Shown here: in pieces, positions 37,281-47,600 of the stretch
Numbering within the stretch: position 1 is the first letter of the stretch
Layout of the letters: every line of letters begins with the position of its first letter
Assembly (NCBI GenBank): GCA_950295325.1
Contig: OX485805.1
Span: forward strand, 22,433,501 to 22,497,500
Reading direction: 5' to 3'
Origin: Polytrichum commune
Taxonomy: Eukaryota > Streptophyta > Polytrichopsida > Polytrichales > Polytrichaceae
Length of the DNA: 64,000 nucleotides
Notes under the pieces: generated by a model
The model's database searches: none
Told to the model about the DNA's origin: nothing
What the model saw: the letters and a program-made list of their open reading frames with translations, nothing else
Made by a program: the position numbers and the translations under genes

Positions 37281-37600
37281 AGGGCCGGTTTACACTATGG
37301 ACCATGAAGTTGGACCAGGGCTCTGCAAGGCAACTAATTGGTTGTTGAAGTTCTCCCGGGACAACTTCGGTTTACACTAAGGAAAAAATGGCAGAGGGAC
37401 CATGGAGGTCGAGGTCCCCAAAACATAAATTTTAAGGCCTAATAAATGCACTGACATGGTCCAACGGGTTTTGCGGTGAGAGAGGCAAGAGAGGTGGTCT
37501 GGTAGGAAAAGGCAAGAGCCCATGTCAGAGAAATACCATTTCAATAAAATTTTAATGAATCTACCTTTTATGTGCCTTAATTTTACCATAGCCCATGAGA
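37281..37600 (+). repeat. Dispersed repeat F, copy 1
   Basis: It is collinear with 51701-52090. Shared words in order are 'GTTTACA', 'CATGAAGT', 'CTCCCGGGACAACTT.GGTTTACACTAAG' (TCCCGAGACCACTTTGGTTAACACCAAG in the other), 'GACCATG', 'CATGGTCCAA.GGGTTT', 'GTGAGAG' and 'AGAAATRCCATTTC'. It is non-coding. Confidence 0.65.
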
Positions 37601-37741
37601 CATACCAGCACTACCTTGCCCTACCCCTTAAACCGGCTCACACGTGTTTCACCAAACAACGTGGGACATCTAGAACTCAAGAATTCAAGTGCAGATTTGT
37701 TTTTTTGGTCTACCAAATTCCATGTGTGGAATTTTGGGGCT

Positions 37742-37794
37742 TGTAATATACCGTTGGAAAGGTCTTGAAAATACCTTTCCAACGGTATATTACA
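37742..37794. repeat. Perfect 22-bp-arm hairpin
   Basis: Bases 37742-37763 and 37773-37794 are exact reverse complements with a 9-nt loop. The whole unit is 53 bp. It may be a small foldback element or a structured RNA stem. Confidence 0.75.
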
Positions 37795-38075
37795 CACCCC
37801 AATATGCTTACAAAATGAAGTTGCAAAACAAAAAAAGAAAAATCTGTAGTGGTTTAGTGACTGTAGATCAGGGTAGTCAAAAGAAGTGCAATGGGAAATC
37901 TTCTAACATTAATTATCAAAGAATTGAAAATTAGTGTTGAGCAAGGTAGGGTGGTAACAACATTAAATATAATAAAACACTAAATATCCTATTTAGTGTA
38001 GTGACAACACAAGGTACATGTCACATGTAAATTACATTGAGCATGTACAAGTTAAATTTGCTCAATTTATTTATT

Positions 38076-38275
38076 NNNNNNNNNNNNNNNNNNNNNNNNN
38101 NNNNNNNNNNNNNNNNNNNNNNNNNNNNNNNNNNNNNNNNNNNNNNNNNNNNNNNNNNNNNNNNNNNNNNNNNNNNNNNNNNNNNNNNNNNNNNNNNNNN
38201 NNNNNNNNNNNNNNNNNNNNNNNNNNNNNNNNNNNNNNNNNNNNNNNNNNNNNNNNNNNNNNNNNNNNNNNNNNN
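38076..38275. other. Assembly gap (200 N)
   Basis: Exactly 200 N characters, probably a fixed-size placeholder. Open frames crossing it are meaningless. Confidence 0.99.
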
Positions 38276-38344
38276 TAAATTAGGGTAGAATGTGCTGGCC
38301 TGTTTCGATCATGAAATTTATGAAGACCCGGACCATAATGAATG

Positions 38345-38600
38345 GGGAGAACCGATTGCTAGTTACAGATCAGTGCCCAGGAAGCTTTTGGGCATAGTCG
38401 GTCGAGTTCCTAGTGATTCTAAGTCCAACTGGTTACATGTTGACATCTTCCGGTTTGGCTTTATTCATTGGAGGTATATTCTTCTATAGATTCCTCTTAA
38501 ATGATGGGTAATTCTCCTGAAGTCTCCAACTTCAACCGGTTATTCCTCAAACTCAACCGGTTCATTTGTAACTAACCACCGGTTCTTCCTGAGCAATGTT
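38345..38600 (+). repeat. Dispersed repeat R2, copy 3
   Basis: It matches 33305-33515 closely, including 'TTTTGGGCATAGTCGGTCGAG', 'TATAGATTCCTC' and twin 'AACCGGTT' words. It is followed by a G18 tract at 38612-38629. Confidence 0.75.
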
Positions 38601-38644
38601 ACAGATGAACCGGGGGGGGGGGGGGGGGGCGTGCAAGTGCCAAT

Positions 38645-39690
38645 CTAGGGTGAGGAATGGCTCTTGGAGCGTTTCACAAGGATGTCATTGGGACTAGTAG
38701 GCCTCTTTGAAGAGGAACCCAAGTGCATGGGGATTGGAGGGTTTGTGGGGGAGATGTTGCTAGTATCGGCATCATATTGTAGTGCCCAACCAGGGGCGTC
38801 GGTCGTGGGGTAGGGTTTGGGGGCGGAGGTGGGTTCCATGGTGGTGCCCTACTTGTTGCCTCTGCTCTAAATGGTGTTGGAAGAAGTCCGAGGAGATTGA
38901 GCTGCCATTCTCTTGTGGGCTCGGCATGTTTATGTGCGTGGTGGCTATTGGGCTTGAGTGTTGAGGTGAAATGCGCCTATGTTGTGGGTGTTTGAATCTC
39001 CAAGCACAATGATGATAAAAGTGTTAGAATAAATTTTGAGGCGATGGTGGCGACCATAAATGTGTGGGTAGGACTTGGTAGTGGGAGCTTACGATTTGGG
39101 TTTGTGGATTGTAGTCGGAAGGATGGGGTGGGGAGAGTGGGGTGTTCATGTTAGTCATTAGAGGGTAATAGGGTGGAATCAACTTCATGATGAGTGTGGA
39201 GGGTAGAGAGTAGTTGTTGAAGGGTAGGGAGTGCATGTATTTAATGAGTGGAGCTTATGATGCTCATCATAAATGCATTTGTGGTAGGAAATATGGGTTG
39301 GCAGGTTTTTGTTGGTGAGGGAAAGAGTTTTGAGGTGAGATTGATGGGTTTGAGGGTGCGTTGCTAAAATAGGGAGGTGTTGGCGCAAGGAGCGGAAGAA
39401 GGCGTTGGAGAGGAATGGAGAAAGACACAAAGCATATGAAGGTTGGAGCTTGGGAATAAGGAGCGAAAGAGGGTGTTGGATTAGTGGTGGCTGAAGATTG
39501 GTAGCGATGGGCGGAGGAGGGTGCATTGGGGGGGAACCCATTGAGAGAGGAGTGTGTGTAGATAGTGATGTTGTGTGTACATAGGAGGAAGGCAATAATG
39601 GTTGTGACCCAAAGGCAGCAAAGTAGGAGAACTTAGGTGAACTATCTTGGCATGGCCATAGGATCCTCCTCACATCCTCCTCCTCTTTGT
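38645..39690 (-). pseudogene. Pro/Ser/His-rich broken coding-like region
   Basis: Minus-strand frames at 39185-39673, 39024-39236 and 38645-38839 run one after another. They read as Pro/Ser/Thr/His-rich protein ending in a basic patch (SSSKRPTSPNDILVKRSK). Such composition is seen in nucleic-acid-binding ORF1 or gag-like retroelement proteins, but no motif (zinc knuckle, RRM) is visible and the frame is broken. I do not recognise the product. Confidence 0.25.
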
Positions 39691-39852
39691 TCCTTGTGTT
39701 TTCATGCGTGTTATGTGGTAGATTATATTAAACATAAAAGGCTATATGTGTAGGTTTACAATAGGCAAAACCCCACAAATAATGCTAGAAGAACAACGAA
39801 CATGGAGAACCAACTACCCGTTACAAATGAAATGGTTGAGTATGAGAAACAC

Positions 39853-39967
39853 CAATTGCATAACATTATTAAGCAGTGTGCGTTCATTCATGTGGGCCCT
39901 AAGAATATAACCATGGGATGCCCCAACCTAGTGCAAGGAGAATTAAATTAAGTTTGAATTTGCACTT
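39853..39967 (+). mobile_element. Half copy of the 37128-37268 MITE
   Basis: It repeats the left arm and loop of the foldback MITE, including the preceding 'GCATAACATTATTAAGCA'. It then diverges where the right arm should begin, so it cannot fold. Confidence 0.7.
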
Positions 39968-40059
39968 AATCTAACGCATCAAATTAAGGAATGCGGTGAC
40001 TGCAAATGGAAACAACAAGAAAATGGAAACCTAGATGGACAAAACCAAAAAAAAAACCT

Positions 40060-41225
40060 TGATCCAACAGGTGAGGAAGAAGGATTTATTAGAGTAGAAC
40101 GGCAAGCTTTTAGAAGGAAATATTATCAACAATATAAGTATCATCCCTCATGGAGGAATGAGATGCCTATCACTACACCAAAGAGTAAAGTAGATGTTGC
40201 TCAGGAAATCCCATAATATCAAGTACACCAAGAATTAGCACCAAAATCACCAAGACCTTAGCAACATGGATCAAATGATCAGATTGGCATGTTGAGGTGA
40301 GCAAGTGTACTCAATCAAGATATTTGTCCAAGGCGGGATGGGCAACCACTAAGGTATTTTGGTAGTCCACACAAACATCTTACACGTTCATTCCAATGGT
40401 TGTGCTACCTAAACTCGGGTGCCTCTGTGCACAGAGGAAATCAATGGATGTGGAACAAGTCTTGATCACTCCAATGCATGCAATAACTCTGAATGGCCCA
40501 TAGTTGCAGCAAGGAGTGGCGGGGCAAACACTGGCTGCAGCAGCCACGCCTATAGAGGAACAAATGCTTGCGAATGGCAATCCCAACGAGCAAACAAACT
40601 TCAAACTAGGACCAAGCAATGGTGACAGTTGAGGCGATACATGGCAGACTCATGCGGCTAACACTGATGCATTAAGCTCACAAAAGGATATTGTTGGAGA
40701 AAGGTGTACAAATGACAACACCTCACTAAGCAACAAACTTTTACGAGAGGCGAGCCACAACTCCAATAAAATATTGGTGACAAATGCAACAAGTAGGAAT
40801 GAGCGGAGAAAACCAAATTATGCCAAAGGTGTCTAGGTGGGAATGCAAGGAGCCGATGGCAAGCCAAGGGAAGGAGCCATTGGAAACATGTGGCAACTAG
40901 TCCACAATCAAGGTAGAACATGACAAGCTAACCACGAGACTTTATCAACAAATGTTGCCCATGAAGTGCTCCTCTTCCCACAACCAAAGAAGATTTAAAA
41001 ACCGATTAATTGTGAATATTTATTAGCAAATGATGAAACTCTACAAAGTGATTGGGTTGAGGTAGAAATGGCCATAGAGGACAATTTTTTAGTAGAGGAA
41101 TGCATCAAGGAAGAGTAGTTACCAAATAAATGGTGGAGGTTCACCTCGCTGGCAAATAAACCATTAGCTTCAACTAAGTTCAAAGGAAAGGCCAAAAAGA
41201 ATGTTTCCTTTTTTACCACTGTGAG
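40060..41225 (+). pseudogene. Possible LINE ORF1 remnants
   Basis: Interrupted plus-strand frames read GEEEGFIRVERQAFRRKYYQ (near 40070) and later ANDETLQSDWVEVEMAIEDN...KEE and FKGKAKKNVSFF (near 41020-41200). The basic and acidic mix, many stops, and position upstream of a LINE endonuclease suggest a decayed ORF1. No diagnostic domain is visible. Confidence 0.35.
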
Positions 41226-41830
41226 CCCAAAATGGTGCCCACATGTGGTGATTAACTCTTCGAAACCAATTTTAGTTTGACTTTGATGTGTTATGATTAT
41301 TCACAAAACATAAAAAGAGTGAAGTGTGGTGTGGATTTAACTTTAGGCATTAGGTGGTGTTGTGTGATTATTTCAAGGTTTGATTTCAATAAGAGAATGC
41401 CTTGATTATGTGAGTAGGGGGTAAGGTGAGGCAAGGTGAGCTCCGCGGGTTAAATGCCCACTTTTGGATCCACCTTGTTGGTTTAGGAATGAGAAGGTTT
41501 TGTGGATGGGGATTAGTCCCTACTTTGGAGGAGAGGGTTAAAGGATTGTGATTGGAGGTGCTAATCCTCTCACCCTATCCTCACCTCTCTCCCTCTCTCT
41601 CCCTCTCTCCCTCTTTGCTACTTAAGGTGTTTTTCTCTCATTTTACCTCTCTCTCTCTCAAGTTCTCCCACGGGAGTGAGCTTTTATAGCTTGAAAGCCA
41701 CGTGTGTGGATTAGTTAGCCCTTAGTGATGTTAGAGAGTTAGTTTAGTTAATTAGTTCAAATCATGAAAACCAAGTAGTAAAGTATCTAATTAGAGGCTT
41801 AGGGTCACCAAATTAGCTTGTAGTTTAAAA
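41226..41830. other. Non-coding segment, CT-rich
   Basis: CTCTCC repeats occur at about 41580-41670. The segment resembles a leader or LTR-like promoter region but has no terminal repeats that I can see. Confidence 0.35.
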
Positions 41831-41840
41831 GCTCCAGCAG

Positions 41841-42095
41841 ACTAAGGAGCTACTGTCCTCGGACCAGCATACTAAGGAGCTACTGGCCTCGGTCCAGCAT
41901 ACTAAAGAGCTACTGTCCTCGGACCGGTAGACTGAGGAGCTACTGGCCTCGGTCCAGCATACTAAGGAGCTACTGTCCTCGGACCGGCAGACTAAGGAGC
42001 TACTGGCCTCGGTCCAGCAGACTGAGGAGCTACTGGCCTCGGTCCAACAAACTAAGGAGCTACTGTCCTCGGACCAGCAGACTAAGGAGCTACTA
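41841..42095 (+). repeat. 30-bp minisatellite in 60-bp dimers
   Basis: Eight full 30-bp units plus a partial one start 'ACTAAGGAGCTACT'. Two variants largely alternate ('gtcctcggacc' and 'ggcctcggtcc'), making a 60-bp higher-order unit. The plus strand stays open and would encode a 10-residue repeat TKELL(A/S)S(V/D)QQ, which has helical, coiled-coil-like composition. The minus-strand Ser/Cys repeat is judged spurious. Confidence 0.9.
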
Positions 42096-42393
42096 AGCCG
42101 AAGTTGCCACCAGATCAAGGGTAAACTAAGCCGAGCTGAGATTGGGAGACCTGATAATTAATTGGAGATTAAGTTAGTGAAACCATCACCTAATGAGTGG
42201 TGTGGGTGACTTTAGAATTAGGACTTAGGGAGATGGCTTAATTAGATCAGTCAATGTGTGAGTTGTGTGATTAGATAGCTAGGAGGGTGTGTGGTTTTTA
42301 CAAGCAATTGTATTTGAGGTTAACCAATAACCATTGAGGGAGTATTTTTCAACACTTACATCTTTTTGGTAAAAATCAATCACTTATATAACA

Positions 42394-42567
42394 ATGAAGA
42401 AAGAGGAAAACTCTAGCAATGGCAAGGTGAAGGAGAGGATGATCAAGGGTGCAAGGAGAATATCCTTGAAAGCTTGTGTTGCCAAGGCCGCTGGTTGGAC
42501 CCTTGAGAAGGCCAATTCATGCACAAGCCAAGAGGCTACTACTAATAAACAAAGTGATTCAAAATGA
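42394..42567 (+). CDS. Small basic ORF, 57 aa, unknown
   Basis: An ATG at 42394 opens 57 codons rich in Lys, Ala and Ser (KKEENSSNGKVKERMIKG...). It lies between the 30-bp repeat and the LINE endonuclease. It may be a fragment of a retroelement ORF1; no domain is recognised. Confidence 0.2.
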   Translation: MKKEENSSNGKVKERMIKGARRISLKACVAKAAGWTLEKANSCTSQEATTNKQSDSK

Positions 42568-42752
42568 CTTAAATGCCTTGGGAGGTGAAGAGAGCATTTT
42601 TCAAGATACATACAATACATGTGATTCTCAAAACCATCACCCAGACTAGGACGCTTAAGGGTGGTGGAATTGGGCAAAAAGGCATACAAAGCATAAAAGA
42701 AAATGGAAAACCAAGCACTCAAAGCACATGCCTCCCTTTCACTTCATCCTCA

Positions 42753-43900
42753 ATGAAAATTAGTTTTATCTCATACAATGTTAAAGGGTAAAATGATAGA
42801 CTCTCAACCATATCTCTAGGAAGGTACATTAGGAGTATTGAACTAAGTATCAATGTGTTTTTCATTCAACAACATAAATTGTGCCTTATCAAGGCAAAGA
42901 AAGTTAGAACTTTGCTACATGAACATTTTATATGTAAAATCTTGGACATGGAAGCCGAGGTAGAATCCATTCCTAGTGTTGGCAAAGGGGGGGGGGTTAT
43001 GCACACTTATGAGAGCCTCCATGGCCAAAAATGTTACAGAAGAAGGTAGCATGTGGGATAACCAACTCCAATGCTTCAAACTCTTTAGCATTTCGAGGGT
43101 CGGGGGTGGGGGGGGGGGGTGGTATTTTTATTGCAAACATATATGCCTCGAACAAAATGCATGAGCAAATCCAAATGTGAGAGGCCATGGTTACGTATTA
43201 ACTAAGAAGAGTAGGTGGATTATTGGCGGGGATTGGAATGTGGTTGAGAACAACAATAGGTCAATCCACAACAACAACATGTTTAAGGAGCGAGAGGAAA
43301 ATGCTTGGGCACAAGTCAAGATGATATTTGGGATTATGAACTCATTTCAATATATTAAAGGCCCCGTATTTACTTGGGATTTTTGTAGACTAGGTCAAGG
43401 TAGACTCTCTAGGCTAGACTACTTCTACATATATGCCAACCATAATGGGTTCAAATGCAAAGACTATTTTAATATAGGATGAGCTACCAGTTTGGACCAC
43501 ATACCAGTGTACCTATCTACTGAAGTAGGGGCCCCACCAACAACCTAGCATCTATAAGATGAACAATAGGTGTCTAGGAGACCCCAAGGTAGAAGAGGCA
43601 ATTACACGGATTTGGAATAGTGAATGCCAAGGGTGGCCATTCTTTCACAAGTACCATCAAGTCCAACAGTTGTATAGGAAATATTGCAAAGATAAGGCAT
43701 AGAGTGAAAAGAAAAGGAAAATGGGTTAAGGGGTATGCTTAGTAGAGCCACCATGATTTTACACATTTAGATGAGGAGGCACAAAGAAAGGTAAAGGAAA
43801 GCAAAGAAACCCCGGGGGGTTCACTGGGCGTTCGAAGTAGAGATATAGGTGAGAACAAACGTAGGGTGCTCTAAAATCCTTTAGAGTAAAAATTAGAAAA
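42753..43900 (+). pseudogene. L1-like LINE endonuclease, decayed
   Basis: The segment starts MKISFISYNVKG, the N-terminal strand of an L1-type APE-like endonuclease. It continues (across stops, frameshifts and G-tracts near 42987 and 43107) to IIGGDWN near 43222, GPVFTW, LSRLDYFY and LDHIP, in the normal order of the fold. The conserved QETK motif reads QQHK (near 42865), so the metal-binding Glu is lost. The frame then enters an interdomain linker (WNSECQGWPFFHKYHQVQQLYRKY, near 43610). It cannot encode an active enzyme. Its continuation is at 50170-51705. Confidence 0.8.
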
Positions 43901-44096
43901 TTATTACTCATACCATAGAGGGCATAGAATGTGTTGTGAGGGATTATAAGTAACATAGTATTATCCTTATGTAGTCATATTTGGATTTAGGTATTCATAA
44001 GATACCCCCCTTCATATTATTATTTTTTGCCAAAATTTTGGGGCCCGGTACAAGTACCATGCCACGTCAACATCATACTGGGTGATGTGAGGGGCC

Positions 44097-44104
44097 TATA
44101 AAAT
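44097..44104 (+). promoter_or_regulatory. TATA-like box before the transposase-like gene
   Basis: TATAAAAT lies about 510 bp upstream of the ATG, within the inserted segment. A plausible core promoter; no other element is diagnosed. Confidence 0.4.
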
Positions 44105-44609
44105 CTGGCGAAACAACCACATCACCCGCCACATCATGAAGGTGACCGGTGGTTTAGATTTAGGGTGCGTGGCTAAACTTGGACCATAGATCTTCTTTTC
44201 AGATCAATGGTTGGGGTCTTCAAGCTCATCTCCTTGTTTTTTTGCTGAAGCTCCAACGTTAGGGTTGTTTGTTTCTCCTACATGCGGCTAAGTGTTGCTA
44301 GTGTCCGCACACAACATTTTTTGGAGCTTCAGCGGGGGTGTGCGCAGATACATGTTTGAGGGTCTCCCTCTTTCTACTGCATTCCGACTGTCTGTAGGGT
44401 TGTGTGTGCATACGGTTTAGGGTCTGTTTCAGAGTTTGATTGGGGTTTCATTAGGGTTTGAGGTACGCAGGGTTTTAGTTTAGAGTTTAGGTGTTTTCAG
44501 GAGGTGCAAGTGGCCGTGTGGTTGTGCTTGCCAACGTTGGATTTTTTTTGTCTACATTTGTTTTTGTTTGTTGTTTTCTTAACATATCATACTGTTCTAG
44601 GGTTTTGGG

Positions 44610-47600
44610 ATGGGTTCAAATTACAAGGTGAAGTTGTATTCTGTGGCTAATGAAAACTCACGACCAGAATTGGTTAGTCCTTTTGTGTGTCAGACAAGTG
44701 ATACATACCATGATCTTCGACAGAGGTTGGAGAGTTTAGGATGTCTAGACTGGGCGTTTGAGTTTTGGGATTTTGACGACCAATGTCGAATTCGCCAAAA
44801 ATTTGAGGTTATGAACCCCGTTACTGAACGCGTGTACGTGATTCCAAAGGAGGACGACAATGGTGGTGGTGCCTTTAAGCGACGGCGACTTGACGTGGTA
44901 GAAGAGAATGCCAGCAATGATGTAGATCAGCAACCATCTGGAGAAATTTCAGATTGGAACATGGATTTCAGATGCGAGGCTGAACCAATGCCCGAAGACG
45001 CCACTGCAGTAGAACTAGAAGATGTGGTTGAAGTACCAAATTACCTAATGTCGACCCTCTTATCCGATGAGGTCATGGAAAAGTACAATGGGGCAGTGTT
45101 GAAGTTGAAGAAGGAACTGGCAAACATGGACTTCGCCGATCACTTGTGGAACTTGAAGACATACGATCTCAATGGTGTTGGGGTTGTGAAAATTCACTGT
45201 GGAGAATGCAACAAAGAGTTTGGTGGGGCAATAGGAGATCATTCCAAATCAATCGTTGCAAATTTGTTTACAAACTTCAAGAAATCTCATCTTCACTCGA
45301 CCTTGCACATTAAACAATGGTGTTTGAGGAAGAAAATTCAATACAATGATCATCCCAAGGAGGGGAAGAAGGGAAAACCGGTGATTTATACCGCTGCAGA
45401 CCATAAGAAATTGGTGGAAGAGAGCCTCAGCATTTTGAAGGCTGTGAATGATGAAGTTTCTGAGCTGGATCCGCCGTTTGTAGTGGTTGGGGATGTGGGA
45501 GTAACTGAACTCAAATCATTTTGGTACAAGGTGCGGTGTAAGATTGATGGGGAGTTATTACTACTGTGCCCTCCAAAAAAAAACCTAAGGGTGAATTTGG
45601 AGAATCATTTACATGGATTCACTCACACCAAATGCTTGGAGGCAAAATGTAGTGTGAACAAAACATCATCCCCTTCAGCTACTCTCAGTGGCAAAAGAGG
45701 GAGACCCTCAACACGATCTAGGGCGACTGTTGGCAATCAACCTGACCTCCATGGCTGGTTCAAGACAGGATCTTCGCAGTCATCAGGATCAATAAACAAT
45801 GACCAAGCAGGTAAGTCTGATTCTATCTTGTCTTTGCTTTGCTGGGGGTATTGGAAGAGAACAACTCAATATGGGGGTAAATACTATAAGGTTGACGATA
45901 TGTTGGGGGATCCTAAGCCAGGATCTTGTTGGACAGCTGAACCAACAACTTCAGGCCAATTTAGCTACGGTAATGTGGATTTCAATGTCACTGGATGTTT
46001 CAGACATGTGTTATGTAACCGGCTATCGAAAACTGGTGAGCCTTTTTGTGATTTCACATGCTCTTATTGTTCAAGTATTATAAATGAAACTGATTTCAGA
46101 TTGAGAGTGCTTAGAGAAGGGCGGGCATTCGTGAAACGAGGATTGCGGGATACTAGATTGGGCTGCCGGATAGATTATTTGTCCCCGCAAGAGTTAGGGG
46201 GACATAGTCGGCTATTAGCTAGGCAGCTTAGAGAAGAGAGGGCGCTGCATTGGCAGATGAAGTCAAAGGTTGCTCAGCTGAAAATGTCTCAACGTGGCTT
46301 GAAACTTAGTGTTGTAGAAAATTTTAATCGAAAAGATGTACTTTCGTTCTGTAACAATATTTTGGCTGCCCACAGAACCAATGCCTTTGGTGGAAAACCA
46401 GCGTTGTGGGACTTCCTTAGGGACATTGCCACAAACTTGAATCGGGTGAGGCAGGGTCACAAATTTTCCCAAAATTCCAAGTCTTTCGCACAAGCCATGA
46501 AGATCTACGGTGGCAGACGTATGTGTGACCTTTTTGCACTTAATTTTGCAGGTCCCTCATATTCTAGTATTAAACGTGAGAATAAAAAGGGGGTTCACTT
46601 CATTGCAGGCGAACATTTTTCTATTTTTGCATCTATTGCTAATATTTACAGGGAGGCGAAAGAAGCGCACGGAATCATTGGACTTGTTCCTGTGATCTTG
46701 GCTGAAGACGAAACTAAGGTAAAGACGAGAATTGCGTGGGAAGCAAAAACGGACAGGTTGGTAGGATTTTGTGGGCCAAAAGAAGGTCATTGCTGCGTGT
46801 CTTCGTTCAAGCCAGTGGTGGGGGATGGTCCTGCAGGTTATGATTCCATCGTAGATGCTTTTCGTTTCAACAGGAAGGGAAGTTTTGCTCGTGTTATAAT
46901 GGTGAATCCCTTGCACACGTTACTGCCTAGACTTGTGCTAGTTGTATCGTGTACTTGTAATTGCTTTGACTCGGGTTGGGTTAAGAGACAATGGAATTGT
47001 ATCGATAGCTTGTGGGAAGAGTGTTGTGCAACAACAGTTGGACCCATCATTGGACATGCATCTGACGGTGATTCTAGGAGACGGCAACTGATGTTGCAAG
47101 ACTACTCCAGCAAGGTAGGGACGAGGTATGCAATTCCATGGGAGGGTTGGGGCCTAACTGTTGAGTGGTTAGGGGAGAACAAGGTAAGAGGCTTGCACGA
47201 CCAAGATTTTATTCACAATGCAAAAAAACTGATCAACCCGTTGGATAGTGCGGTTAAAAATTTACAATTGGGGGCTGATGTATGTTTTCTAGATCACTTG
47301 GGTCAAGTTTATCATAAATTCACTATAGATCAACATGGACTTAGGAAAGAGGACATCCAACGAACTGATCGTCAAAACTGGGCTAGTGCTCAAAGAATAT
47401 GTGCTGCCAAGGCTAGAAATTGCCTTCAGTTGTTGAGGACCAATAGAGATGCCCATCAAGAAAGAACTCTTGGCACGGAAATGTATTTGCAAATATGTGC
47501 AGACTACGTTGACATCTTCTTGTCTCTCTCATTAACACTTAGAGAACGGGTTGTGCTTGCCGGGAAAGTTTCTTTTTTCTTCCGCTTATGGAAACTTTGG

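Noticed and set aside
41825-42118. Minus-strand Ser/Cys/Trp repeat protein
   Set aside because: It is the antisense of the 30-bp minisatellite; the plus-strand frame is the more protein-like and neither has a known domain.
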